DNA from: Leifsonia sp. 71-9
Lineage (GTDB): Bacteria; Actinomycetota; Actinomycetes; Actinomycetales; Microbacteriaceae
DNA length: 39,226 nucleotides
NCBI RefSeq assembly: GCF_001898805.1
Contig: NZ_MKVJ01000022.1
Location: 127,526 to 166,751, forward strand
Direction: 5' to 3'
The translations under genes were made by a program, and so were the position numbers. This document shows, one piece after another, positions 21,970 through 29,847 of this stretch; the stretch's first letter is position 1, and each line of letters starts with the position of its first letter. The notes beneath the pieces are model-generated. The model was not told where the DNA came from. It saw nothing but the letters and a program-made list of their open reading frames with translations, and did not search any database.

Positions 21970-24900
21970 GTGTGGCGACTGGATAGGAAGAACGAGGACG
22001 ACCTGGTCGGGTCCGGCCTCGCGGACGACGACGCCCTGCATCCGGTCGCGAACTCGACCGCTCCGCATCAGTTGAGCCTGGGGGATCCGTCCCTCGTCGC
22101 CGGCAACATCGCCGACCCGGTCCGCAAGCGGTGGCAGGACGAGATCGCGTCCATCGGCGGCGTCTCGCCCCTCCTGCACTTCGAGGACAGCCCCCGTGCA
22201 CGCATCGAGCTGAGCACGACGCACCCGGGCGGCCTGCCGCAGTTCATCACCGGCAAGAGCACGCTGCTGTCGAGCCTGATCCGCGACGAGCTCGCGCTGC
22301 GCACCGCCCGCGCAGCCGCGAACGCGATCACGACGAAGGGCATCGAGCTGCGCACGGTGCGCGGCATCGAGTCGGTGCACCTGGCGATCGGCCTGGCGCA
22401 GTGGCGGCACGGCGGCGACGAGCTGACCGCGCCCATCCTGCTGCGCCCGCTGGCGATCCGCCGCTACGGCCGCGACTTCGAGCTGAAGCTGAAGGGCCAG
22501 CCGTTCCTCAACCCGGAGCTGTCGCGCGCGCTCGCGGAGCAGTTCCAGATCACCCTCGACGCGGACGCGTTCGTCGCGCTCGCGCTCAACAACGGCGTCT
22601 TCAAGCCGCAGCCCGTCATCGACCGGCTGCGCGGCCTCACCTCGCACCTGCCCTGGTTCAACGTGCAGCCGCGCCTGGTCGTGTCGTCGTTCGCCGACGT
22701 CGCCCCCGCGCTGCGGGCGGAGGCCGAGGACCTCGACACGACGCTGCTGAACGCCCTCGCGGGCAACCCGTCGGCGCGCACCACCATCGAGAGCGCCTTC
22801 AACCCGGTGGAGCAGATCCGCCAGGACGAGCGGCCGCCCGCGACCGACACCCTCCTGCTCGACGCGGACGAGGAGCAGGAGACGGTGGTCGCGCAGATCG
22901 CCGCCGGCAACTCGCTCGTCGTCAAGACCCTCCCCGGTACGGGCGGCACGCAGACCGTCGTGAATGCGATCGGCGCGCTCGTGGCGCAGCACAAGCGCGT
23001 GCTCGTGGTGAGCCCGCGCCGCTCCAGCCTCGACGACATCGCCCAGCGCCTCACCCGCGTCGGCCTGCCCGGGCTGGCGGTGACCCCGCGCACGCTGCGC
23101 CGCGATCTCATCCAGTCGATCGGCCGCAACGAGAAGGCCACGCAGCCCCGCGTCACCGACGTCGACGAGGCGCTCGTGCGCCTGCGCAAGGTGCTGCTCG
23201 ACTACCGCTCCGCCCTCGGCCGCCGCGACCCCGTGCTGAAGGTGTCGGTGCTGGATGCGCTGCGGGAGCTCTCGCGCCTCGCGCTCCTGCCGTCGCCGCC
23301 GTCGACCACGGCCCGCCTCGGCCGCACCTCCATCGAGGCGCTCGCCACCGACCGCGACGCCGCCTCCGACGCTCTCATCCGCGCCGCCCGGCTCGGCGAG
23401 TTCCGCTACGGCCCGAACGACTCGCCCTGGTACGGCGCGTCGTTCACCACGACCGAGGAGGGCAAGGCCGCCCACGACCTCGCCAAGAAGCTCAACCGCG
23501 CCGAGCTGCCGCGCCTGATCGACCGGGCTCGAGCCCTCATCGGCCAGACCAGGATGCGCCCGTTCGAGTCGATCGCCGAGCTCGGCGTGTACCTGCGCCT
23601 GCTGCTCGACATCCGCGAGACGCTCGACCGCTTCACGCCCGCCGTGTTCGACCGCTCGCTCGCCGAGCTGATCGCGGCCACCGCCTCCCGCCGCGAGTCC
23701 GCCACGATGACGAGCGCGAACCGCCGCCGTCTGCGCAAGCTGGCGCTCGAGTACGTGCGCCCGGGCGTGCACGTCACCGACCTCAACGAGAGCCTGCGCC
23801 GCATCCAGCAGCAGCGCATCCTGTGGAACCGGTTCGCCGTCGCCGGCGTGGTCCCGGAGGTGCCGGTCGGCATCGCCGACGTGCAGGTCGCCTACCAGCG
23901 CGTCGCGGAGGACCTCGCCCGCCTCGACATCCCGCTGCGCCGCACGGGCACGCCGCAGTCGCTCGCGGCCCTGCCGATCGAGGTGCTCACGCGCCAGATC
24001 GCCGGGCTCGCCGCCGAATCAGAAGTGCTCGCCAACCTGCAGGAGCGCACCGCCCTGCTCGGCCAGCTGCGCGACCTCGATCTCGACCCGCTCATCCAGG
24101 ACCTCTCGGTGCGCCACGTGCCCGAGTCGCAGGTCAGCGCCGAGCTCGAGCTCGCCTGGTGGCAGTCGGTGCTGGAGTCGCTGCTCGCGGCCGACCGCGC
24201 CCTGCTGAGCGCCAACACCAGCGTGCTCGACCGGCTGGAGGCCGACTTCCGCCTGGTCGACGAGGCGCACGCCTCCGCGACCGGCAAGCAGCTCGCATGG
24301 CTGCTCGCCGAGACCTGGAAGATCGGCATCGTCGACTGGCCGGAGGAGGCCACCGCGCTCAAGCGGCTGCTCAAGTCGGGTCAGCCGACGGCCGCCGCCC
24401 TCGACGCCGCCGCGCCGCACCTGTCGCGCCCGCTCGCACCCGTGTGGCTGATCTCGCCGTACGAGGTGCCCGAGCTCGGCTCCGACCTGCCGTTCGACGC
24501 GGTCGTGCTCGTCGACGCGGGTGCGTCGACGCTCGCCGAGAACATCCCGGTGCTCCGCCGCGCGAAGCAGCTGGTCGCGTTCGGCGACCCCGTCACCCAG
24601 ACCCCGTCGCGCTTCGACATCGGCGTGCACGAGTACGGCACCTCGTTCGAGGGCGTCCTGGAGGACGTGGATGCGATGCACGCGGACTCCGCGCTCGCCC
24701 GCCTCGCCGAGCTGCTCCCCGTCTACACGCTCAAGCGCAGCTACCGCGCCGGCGGCGAAGACCTCGCCGAGCTCGTCAACCGCCGCTTCTACGGCGGGAT
24801 GATCGATTCGCTGCCCTGGGCGGGCACCTACCTCGGCCACGGCAGCCTCGCGCTGCACTACGTGACCGGCGGCCAGGGCATGCCCGACAGCGACACCGGA

Positions 24901-25731
24901 GCGGTGGAGAGCACCGACGCCGAGGTCGCCAAGGTGGTGGAGCTGGTCCTCCAGCACGCCATCGAGCGCCCGCGCGAGTCCCTCATGGTCATCTCGGCGA
25001 GCGACCGCCACGCTGTGCGGGTCAACCAGGCCGTGCTCGCGGCGTTCGCCAAGCGCACCGACCTCGCCGACTTCATCCTCGGCGACCGGGCGGAGCCGTT
25101 CACCGTCGTCACGCTCGACCAGTCCGTCGGCCAGAGCCGCGACCGCGTCATCTTCTCCATCGGCTACGGGCGCACGCCGCACGGGCGCCTGCTCTCGAAC
25201 TTCGGCGCCCTCGCCGAGCCGGGCGGCGACCGCCTGCTCGCGATCGGCATGACCCGCGCCCGCCGCGGCATGGACATCGTCTCCTGCTTCAAGCCGGACG
25301 ACATCGACGAGTCCCGGATGCGTCACGGCATCGCCGCGCTCGCCCAGGTGCTGGGGGAGGCCGACGACATCCAGGCGGCGGCGCCCGAGCACCTGAGCCC
25401 CGACGCGGACCCGATGATCATCGACCTCGCCAAGCGCCTCGCCCGCCGCGGACTCGACGTGCACCTCGGCTACCGCGGCAAGCTCACGCTGATCGCCTCG
25501 CACGAGGGCCGTGCCGTCGTGGTCGAGACCGACGAGGACGTGAACACCGGCAGCCTGCGCGAGTCGCTGCGCCTGCGCCCGGACGTGCTCCGCCGCCTCG
25601 GCTGGCACTACCTCCGCGTGCACAGCTTCGAGCTCTTCGCCGACCCCGACGCGGTCGCGGTGCGCATCGCCCGCCTCATCGGCGCGGGCGAACCGGGCAC
25701 CGAGACGGCGCCCATCACCATCCCCGCCTGA
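21970..25731 (+). CDS. DUF4011-type SF1 helicase-like protein with eroded ATPase and nuclease motifs
   Basis: 1253 residues. An N-terminal DUF4011-like region (about 35-230, with APILLRPLAIRRYGRDFEL) is followed by a helicase core and a C-terminal Vsr/MTES_1575-like nuclease fold (about 1148-1240). The P-loop reads LPGTGGT (321-327): the invariant Lys is Gly326. The Walker B position reads LVDAGAS (847-853), with Ala850 in place of the catalytic Glu. GDPVTQ (872-877), NFGALAEPGG (1077-1086) and TRAR (1095-1098, motif VI) remain. In the nuclease fold only ETD (1186-1188) resembles the catalytic strand; the preceding Asp is missing. So the fold seems kept but ATP hydrolysis and cleavage are doubtful. 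It is intact over 3.7 kb, so not a decaying gene. Leaderless GTG start. Upstream of mazEF. Confidence 0.8.
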   Translation: MWRLDRKNEDDLVGSGLADDDALHPVANSTAPHQLSLGDPSLVAGNIADPVRKRWQDEIASIGGVSPLLHFEDSPRARIELSTTHPGGLPQFITGKSTLLSSLIRDELALRTARAAANAITTKGIELRTVRGIESVHLAIGLAQWRHGGDELTAPILLRPLAIRRYGRDFELKLKGQPFLNPELSRALAEQFQITLDADAFVALALNNGVFKPQPVIDRLRGLTSHLPWFNVQPRLVVSSFADVAPALRAEAEDLDTTLLNALAGNPSARTTIESAFNPVEQIRQDERPPATDTLLLDADEEQETVVAQIAAGNSLVVKTLPGTGGTQTVVNAIGALVAQHKRVLVVSPRRSSLDDIAQRLTRVGLPGLAVTPRTLRRDLIQSIGRNEKATQPRVTDVDEALVRLRKVLLDYRSALGRRDPVLKVSVLDALRELSRLALLPSPPSTTARLGRTSIEALATDRDAASDALIRAARLGEFRYGPNDSPWYGASFTTTEEGKAAHDLAKKLNRAELPRLIDRARALIGQTRMRPFESIAELGVYLRLLLDIRETLDRFTPAVFDRSLAELIAATASRRESATMTSANRRRLRKLALEYVRPGVHVTDLNESLRRIQQQRILWNRFAVAGVVPEVPVGIADVQVAYQRVAEDLARLDIPLRRTGTPQSLAALPIEVLTRQIAGLAAESEVLANLQERTALLGQLRDLDLDPLIQDLSVRHVPESQVSAELELAWWQSVLESLLAADRALLSANTSVLDRLEADFRLVDEAHASATGKQLAWLLAETWKIGIVDWPEEATALKRLLKSGQPTAAALDAAAPHLSRPLAPVWLISPYEVPELGSDLPFDAVVLVDAGASTLAENIPVLRRAKQLVAFGDPVTQTPSRFDIGVHEYGTSFEGVLEDVDAMHADSALARLAELLPVYTLKRSYRAGGEDLAELVNRRFYGGMIDSLPWAGTYLGHGSLALHYVTGGQGMPDSDTGAVESTDAEVAKVVELVLQHAIERPRESLMVISASDRHAVRVNQAVLAAFAKRTDLADFILGDRAEPFTVVTLDQSVGQSRDRVIFSIGYGRTPHGRLLSNFGALAEPGGDRLLAIGMTRARRGMDIVSCFKPDDIDESRMRHGIAALAQVLGEADDIQAAAPEHLSPDADPMIIDLAKRLARRGLDVHLGYRGKLTLIASHEGRAVVVETDEDVNTGSLRESLRLRPDVLRRLGWHYLRVHSFELFADPDAVAVRIARLIGAGEPGTETAPITIPA

Positions 25732-25748
25732 GCGCGATGCCACCGTGG

Positions 25749-25754
25749 TAGCAT
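25749..25754 (+). promoter_or_regulatory. -10 box TAGCAT, leaderless mazE promoter
   Basis: TAGCAT followed by exactly 6 nt and ATG 25761. It gives the toxin-antitoxin pair its own promoter, separate from the helicase-like gene. Confidence 0.55.
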
Positions 25755-25760
25755 CGCGGT

Positions 25761-25982
25761 ATGACCAAGCTGAGCGTGAGCCTCTCCGAGGATGATGTCG
25801 CGTACCTCGACACGGTCGCTGCCGACTTCGCGGGCAACCGGTCGGCAGCGATCCACCGGTTGATCCGCCTCAAGCGGGAACTCGACGCTCAGGGCGCGTA
25901 CGAGCAGGCGTACGACGAGTGGGAGGCGTCCGGGGAGCAGGAGCTCTGGGACCAGACAGCAGGGGACGGCTTGGACGCGTGA
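25761..25982 (+). CDS. mazE: MazE-type ribbon-helix-helix antitoxin
   Basis: 73 residues. The first 45 are a ribbon-helix-helix domain: TKLSVSLSEDDVAYLDTVA, then NRSAAIHRLIRL. The rest is an acidic tail (YEQAYDEWEASGEQ) of the kind that wraps around and blocks MazF. Overlaps the toxin gene by 4 nt (GTGA), the standard antitoxin-first order. It should bind its own promoter with the toxin as co-repressor. No clear palindrome was found beside the TAGCAT box. Confidence 0.88.
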   Translation: MTKLSVSLSEDDVAYLDTVAADFAGNRSAAIHRLIRLKRELDAQGAYEQAYDEWEASGEQELWDQTAGDGLDA

Positions 25983-26338
25983 GACGCGGGGAGGTCTACG
26001 ACGTTCAGCTGGACCCGGTCGTCGACGGGGAGGCAGGGCGGCTGCGACCGTGCATCATCGTGAGCAACGAAGGCGTCAACGCCGTGGTCACGCGCCGCGG
26101 TCGTGGCGCGCTCACCTTCGTGCCGCTGACGTCCAACGTGACGATCGTCCACGAGTTCCAGGTGTTGGTCGGCGACCCGGACGACATCACGGCGATGGGA
26201 CTCGACCGCGCCTCGAAGATCCAGGCCGAGCAGGTGCGCACGCTCGGGCGCGGGTGGATCGGCCGCTATCGCGGGCAGACGCCGGCCTGGATCATGCACC
26301 AGGTCGACGACGCCCTCCGCTTCCATCTCTCCCTGTGA
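25979..26338 (+). CDS. mazF: MazF/PemK family mRNA interferase toxin
   Basis: 119 residues. RRGEVYDVQLDPV at the N-terminus with the conserved RGE, RPCIIVSNEGVN as the S1-S2 strand region, VPLTSNV as the conserved T/S motif, and AEQVRTLGRGWIG near the end. A sequence-specific endoribonuclease held inactive by the upstream antitoxin. GTG 25979 overlaps the antitoxin stop; an upstream in-frame ATG would place the start inside the antitoxin gene and is less likely. Confidence 0.92.
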   Translation: MRRGEVYDVQLDPVVDGEAGRLRPCIIVSNEGVNAVVTRRGRGALTFVPLTSNVTIVHEFQVLVGDPDDITAMGLDRASKIQAEQVRTLGRGWIGRYRGQTPAWIMHQVDDALRFHLSL

Positions 26339-26346
26339 CCGGCGGC

Positions 26347-26352
26347 TACGCT
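26347..26352 (+). promoter_or_regulatory. -10 box TACGCT before a small gene
   Basis: TACGCT followed by exactly 6 nt (GGAGGG) and ATG 26359. The six bases also look like an SD, but they touch the start codon, too close for normal SD use. Confidence 0.45.
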
Positions 26353-26358
26353 GGAGGG

Positions 26359-26544
26359 ATGACCGAGAGCACTCCCGAGCGCCCGCCTGCGCGCCGTCAC
26401 CGGCGCGTGCAGCGAGCGGGGGCTCCCGGTGCGGATCCGACGCCGCAGGTGCGCGTGGAGACCGCTCAGGAGGACACCGACCATGCGCCGTCGTTCTCGT
26501 CGAACGACGAGCAGCTGCGGCGGGACGTCCCGCCGCACTACTGA
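26359..26544 (+). CDS. Small conserved-looking charged protein, 61 residues
   Basis: The first half is Arg/Pro-rich (ERPPARRHRRVQRAG), the second half polar and acidic, ending in NDEQLRRDVPPHY. Similar short proteins with a PPHY/PPHW end are frequent in actinobacteria; no function is known to me. Probably disordered. Convergent with mscL, whose stop lies 18 nt away. Confidence 0.65.
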   Translation: MTESTPERPPARRHRRVQRAGAPGADPTPQVRVETAQEDTDHAPSFSSNDEQLRRDVPPHY

Positions 26545-26562
26545 GGCGCGCCGCGGCCCGGG

Positions 26563-27000
26563 TCAGACCTGCGGGTCGGAGTGCTTGCCGGTCGCCTGCG
26601 GCGGCGACTGCTGGGCCTGCAGGATGTCGCGGATCTCGGTGAGCAGGTCCAGGTCGGTGACGGGCGCGTCGGGCTCGACGACGCCTTTCTTGCGGAGGCG
26701 CTCGGCGCGCTCCTTGACGAGGTTCAGCGGGTATACGAAGACGAAGTAGACGACGGCCGCGACGATGACGAAGCTGATGATCGCCCCGACGACGGCGCCG
26801 AACTTGATGGTCGAGTCGCCGATCTTGACGGTGAGGGCGTTGTCCAGGCTGTCGGCCTGGAAGATCGCACTGATGATCGGGTTGAAGATGTTGCCGACGA
26901 TCGAGTTCACGACCGCGGTGAATGCGGCGCCGATGACGACGGCGACCGCCAGATCGATCACGTTTCCGCGGAGGATGAACTCTTTGAAGCCTTTGATCAC
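26563..27000 (-). CDS. mscL: Large-conductance mechanosensitive channel
   Basis: 145 residues. MIKGFKEFILRGNVIDLAVAV is the classic N-terminus and first transmembrane helix; the second helix (about 68-92, VVGAIISFVIVAAVVYFVF) is followed by a charged C-terminal helix ending in LLTEIRDIL. It opens at high membrane tension to release solutes on osmotic downshock. GTG 27000 with SD AAAGGA 6 nt upstream. Last gene of the minus-strand run 5-FCL, fmdB, mscL. Confidence 0.96.
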   Translation of the reverse strand: MIKGFKEFILRGNVIDLAVAVVIGAAFTAVVNSIVGNIFNPIISAIFQADSLDNALTVKIGDSTIKFGAVVGAIISFVIVAAVVYFVFVYPLNLVKERAERLRKKGVVEPDAPVTDLDLLTEIRDILQAQQSPPQATGKHSDPQV

Positions 27001-27044
27001 GATCGATCCTTTCGCCAGGGGTGGTGCGCGGGTGGGGTCGGAGC

Positions 27045-27425
27045 TCAGGAGCCGGAGCCGCCGGAGGACGAGCCGCCCGACGAGGAACCGCCGGACGACG
27101 AACCGCCGGACGACGAACCGCCGGACGACGAGCCGCCCGACGACGAGCCGCCCGACGACGAGCCGCCCGACGACGACGAACCCGACGACGAGCCCCCCGT
27201 GGACGAGCCGCCGGACGACGAGCCGCCCGACACTCCCGAACTCTTCGTACCACGCGAGTCGGTCCGGTAGAACCCGGAGCCGTTGAAGGTCACGCCCACG
27301 GCCCCGAAGACCTTGCGCAGCTGGCCGCCGCAGTTCGGGCAGACCGTGAGCGCGTCGTCGGTGAACGCCTGCTGGATGTCGAAGGCGTGGCCGCAGTCGC
27401 GGCAGGCATAGGAGTAGGTGGGCAT
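27045..27425 (-). CDS. FmdB-type zinc-ribbon protein with GGSSS-repeat tail (Ruc-like)
   Basis: 126 residues. An N-terminal zinc ribbon with Cys8, Cys11, Cys29 and Cys32, then a conserved VTFNGSGFYRTDSRG segment (45-59). Residues 67-126 are twelve pentads, nine of them exactly GGSSS, encoded by near-identical 15-bp DNA repeats. Next to 5-FCL and galU this is the position of M. tuberculosis Rv0991c (Ruc), a redox-regulated chaperone with a zinc ribbon and a disordered tail. A Ruc-like role is inferred by position and layout. SD GGAG 4 nt before ATG. Confidence 0.85.
   Translation of the reverse strand: MPTYSYACRDCGHAFDIQQAFTDDALTVCPNCGGQLRKVFGAVGVTFNGSGFYRTDSRGTKSSGVSGGSSSGGSSTGGSSSGSSSSGGSSSGGSSSGGSSSGGSSSGGSSSGGSSSGGSSSGGSGS
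27048..27227 (-). repeat. Tandem 15-bp coding repeats (GGSSS pentads)
   Basis: About twelve 15-bp units, differing by a few silent changes, encode the Ser/Gly tail of the zinc-ribbon protein. Such runs can change length by slippage in steps of 15 bp without frameshift. Confidence 0.85.
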
Positions 27426-27466
27426 CAGGCTCCGCTTATTTCACGTGCGTCGGTCGGTCGGGTGTG

Positions 27467-28051
27467 TCAGGTGAACTGGAGGATGCGCGTCGGGGTGACG
27501 ACGCCGTCGACGGGCTGGTCGTGGCGCTCGCGCGGGACCTCGTCCACGAGCTCGCCGTCGAAGAGGACGGCGTACACAGGGGGACATTTTTCCATGCTCC
27601 CGAGCGTCTTGTCGAAATAGCCGCGCCCCCAGCCCATCCGCATGCCCGAGGCGTCGACCGCCGCGGCCGGCACGAGGATGAGGTCGACGTCGTTGATCGC
27701 GATCGGGCCGAGCAGCTCGCCGACGGCCTCCGGCATCCCGAACAGCCCCTCCGTCTCGGTCTCGCCGTCGCCGGTCGTCCAGTCGAGCAGGCCGTCCTCG
27801 CGGGAGATCGGGAGGAGCACTCGCAGTCCCTGCGCGTGCGCCCAGTTGAGGAACGGGCGCGTGTCCGGCTCGATGGTGGTGGAGAGGAAGCAGGCGACCG
27901 ATCGCACGTTCAGGTCGGTCGTGAGATCGACGAGATGGCGGGTGAGACCGGCGGTCGCGCTCGCGCGCTCCGTGGTGGTGAGGTTCTGTCGCCGCTCCCG
28001 CAGTTCGGCGCGCAAGGCGCGTTTGCGGTGGGCGGCAGTATCCGGGTCCAT
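27467..28051 (-). CDS. 5-formyltetrahydrofolate cyclo-ligase
   Basis: 194 residues. It converts 5-formyl-THF to 5,10-methenyl-THF using ATP, returning stored folate to one-carbon metabolism. Basic N-terminal RKRALRAELRERRQ, PISREDG, and the nucleotide-binding GMRMGWGRGYFDK motif at about 136-148. Start ATG 28051 with TAGGAT 6 nt upstream (leaderless). Divergent from galU with 59 nt between, first gene of the run to fmdB and mscL. Confidence 0.93.
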   Translation of the reverse strand: MDPDTAAHRKRALRAELRERRQNLTTTERASATAGLTRHLVDLTTDLNVRSVACFLSTTIEPDTRPFLNWAHAQGLRVLLPISREDGLLDWTTGDGETETEGLFGMPEAVGELLGPIAINDVDLILVPAAAVDASGMRMGWGRGYFDKTLGSMEKCPPVYAVLFDGELVDEVPRERHDQPVDGVVTPTRILQFT

Positions 28052-28057
28052 AGCGCA

Positions 28058-28063
28058 ATCCTA
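28058..28063 (-). promoter_or_regulatory. -10 box TAGGAT, leaderless 5-FCL promoter
   Basis: On the minus strand TAGGAT is followed by exactly 6 nt and ATG 28051. Confidence 0.55.
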
Positions 28064-28097
28064 GAAGATGGGGCCCTGACCCCGGAGGAAATGCGGA

Positions 28098-28103
28098 TAC
28101 TGT
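28098..28103 (+). promoter_or_regulatory. -10 box TACTGT, galU promoter
   Basis: TACTGT followed by 7 nt and ATG 28111. There is a small AGG in the spacer, but it is too close to be a normal SD, so the mRNA is probably leaderless. Confidence 0.5.
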
Positions 28104-28110
28104 AGGCGGC

Positions 28111-29064
28111 ATGGCTAACCACGTCACCAAAGCTGTCATTCCGGCGGCGGGCCTCGGCACCCGCTTCCTTCCCGCCACCAAGGCGATGCCGAAGGAGATG
28201 CTGCCCGTCGTCGACAAGCCGGCCATCCAGTACGTCGTCGAGGAGGCCGTCGACGCCGGCCTGCACGACGTCCTCATGATCACGGGTCGCAACAAGAACG
28301 CGCTCGAGAACCACTTCGACCGCAACGCCGAGCTCGAGGACACCCTGCGGGCCAAGGGCGACACCGATCGCCTCGAGAAGGTCAACTACTCCACCGCCCT
28401 CGCCGACATGCACTACGTGCGCCAGGGCGACCCCAAGGGCCTCGGCCACGCCGTCCTGCGCGCGAAGATGCACGTCGGTCGCGAGCCGTTCGCCGTGCTG
28501 CTCGGCGACGACATCATCGACTCCCGCGACACGCTGCTGAAGCGGATGCTCGAGGTCCAGTTCGAGCTCAACACCACGGTGATCGCGCTCATGGAGGTCG
28601 ACCCCGACAGCATCCACCTGTACGGCGCCGCCGCGGTGGAGCCGACGGACGAGGACGACGTCGTGCGCATCACCGGTCTGGTGGAGAAGCCGGACAAGAA
28701 GGACGCCCCCTCCAACTACGCCATCATCGGCCGCTACATCCTGCGCCCCGAGGTCTTCGACGTGCTCGAGCGCACGGAGCCGGGCCGCGGCAACGAGATC
28801 CAGCTCACCGACGCCCTGCAGTCGATGGCGCACGCGCCGGACTGGACCGGCGGCGTCTACGGCGTCGTCTTCCGCGGCCGCCGCTACGACACGGGCGACC
28901 GGCTCGACTACATCAAGGCCATCGTGCAGCTCGCCGCCGACCGCGAGGACCTCGGCCCCGACCTGCGCCCCTGGCTGAAGGAGTTCGCCAAGGGTCTCGA
29001 CGACACCCCGGACGAGGTCATCGAGGAGATGCCGGCCGAGCCCGTCGGCGAGCCCATCGCCTAG
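28111..29064 (+). CDS. galU: UTP-glucose-1-phosphate uridylyltransferase
   Basis: 317 residues. It makes UDP-glucose from UTP and glucose-1-phosphate for cell-wall and glycan synthesis. The signature PAAGLGTRFLPATKAMPKEM is at 11-30, then DKPAIQYVVEEA; the sugar-binding part includes GLGHAVLRAK, LLGDDIID, GLVEKP and YDTGDRLDYIKA. Start of the plus-strand run to the GNAT and sepX genes. Confidence 0.96.
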   Translation: MANHVTKAVIPAAGLGTRFLPATKAMPKEMLPVVDKPAIQYVVEEAVDAGLHDVLMITGRNKNALENHFDRNAELEDTLRAKGDTDRLEKVNYSTALADMHYVRQGDPKGLGHAVLRAKMHVGREPFAVLLGDDIIDSRDTLLKRMLEVQFELNTTVIALMEVDPDSIHLYGAAAVEPTDEDDVVRITGLVEKPDKKDAPSNYAIIGRYILRPEVFDVLERTEPGRGNEIQLTDALQSMAHAPDWTGGVYGVVFRGRRYDTGDRLDYIKAIVQLAADREDLGPDLRPWLKEFAKGLDDTPDEVIEEMPAEPVGEPIA

Positions 29065-29124
29065 CCGCCGCTCGAACGCACCCACTGCAGAACGCAACTG
29101 CACAGCAGCCCGCACGAAGGAGAG

Positions 29125-29793
29125 ATGCCCGTGGCGATCGTCGTCCCCACCCTCGGTGAGGGGCCGGTGGGATTGCGCCCCATCCGGCTGCGCGACGCCC
29201 GCGCGCTCGAACGCTCCCTGCTCGACAACCGGGGGTGGCTGCGGCAGTGGGAGGCGACCAGCCCCTACGCGCCGGGCTCGTTCGACACGCGTGCCAGCAT
29301 CCGCTCGCTGCTCTCGAACGCGCGGGCCGGGCACGGCCTCCCGTTCATCGTGGAGTACGAGGGCACGCTCGCCGGGCAGCTGAACGTCTCGTCGATCGCC
29401 TACGGGTCGCTCTCGAGCGCGACGATCGGCTACTGGGTGGCGCAGGAGTTCGCCGGCCGCGACATCACGCCGACCGCGGTCGCGCTCGCGACCGACTACT
29501 GCTTCTACCAGCTGGGCCTGCACCGGATGGAGATCTGCATCCGGCCCGAGAACAAGCCCAGTCTGCGCGTGGTCGAGAAGCTCGGCTTCCGTTACGAGGG
29601 CCTGCGCCGCCGCTACATCCACATCAACGGCGACTGGCGCGACCACTTCTGCTTCGGCCTCGTCTCGGAGGAGCTGACGCAGGGGGTGCTGCGCCGTTGG
29701 CGCGACGGCGCCGTCCCCCCGGACGCCGCGACGGTCACCGCCGAGGACGTCGCGGCGGCCGCGCTGCCCCTCCCGGTCGCCCGGATCCGCTGA
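29125..29793 (+). CDS. rimJ: GNAT acetyltransferase, RimJ-like
   Basis: 222 residues. GNAT fold: LRPIRLRDARALERSLL at the start, GQLNVSSIAYG, IGYWVAQEFAGRDITPTAVAL (acetyl-CoA motif A region) and the RPENKPSLRVVEKLGFRYEG motif B. RimJ/RimL-type enzymes acetylate protein N-termini; the substrate here is unknown. AAGGAG at 29117 is only 2 nt before ATG 29125 but 8 nt before GTG 29131 (third codon), so the real start may be the GTG. In the conserved position between galU and sepX. Confidence 0.85.
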   Translation: MPVAIVVPTLGEGPVGLRPIRLRDARALERSLLDNRGWLRQWEATSPYAPGSFDTRASIRSLLSNARAGHGLPFIVEYEGTLAGQLNVSSIAYGSLSSATIGYWVAQEFAGRDITPTAVALATDYCFYQLGLHRMEICIRPENKPSLRVVEKLGFRYEGLRRRYIHINGDWRDHFCFGLVSEELTQGVLRRWRDGAVPPDAATVTAEDVAAAALPLPVARIR

Positions 29794-29835
29794 GACACAC
29801 CCACCGACTGCCCCGGCCGCGCGGGTGCCGCCCCG

Positions 29836-29841
29836 TAGCGT
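29836..29841 (+). promoter_or_regulatory. -10 box TAGCGT, leaderless sepX promoter
   Basis: TAGCGT followed by exactly 6 nt and ATG 29848. Confidence 0.55.
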
Positions 29842-29847
29842 AGAGAC

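Noticed and set aside
20968-23772. A 934-codon open frame on the minus strand across the exporter and helicase-like genes
   Set aside because: It is antisense to two well-supported genes and its product is Arg/Gly/Glu/Val-rich without any domain; such shadow frames are expected at this GC content.
24259-24273. DEAH box at residues 764-767 of the helicase-like protein as a real Walker B motif
   Set aside because: The context (EADFRLVDEAHASATGKQLAW) is a charged helix, not a hydrophobic strand, and it lies before the strand FDAVVLVDAGAS that is followed by GDPVTQ in the expected order. Kept as a point that could overturn the inactive call.
27048-27227. Repeats in this stretch as a CRISPR array
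   Set aside because: The units are 15 bp, contiguous without spacers, and in frame as GGSSS codons of a zinc-ribbon protein.
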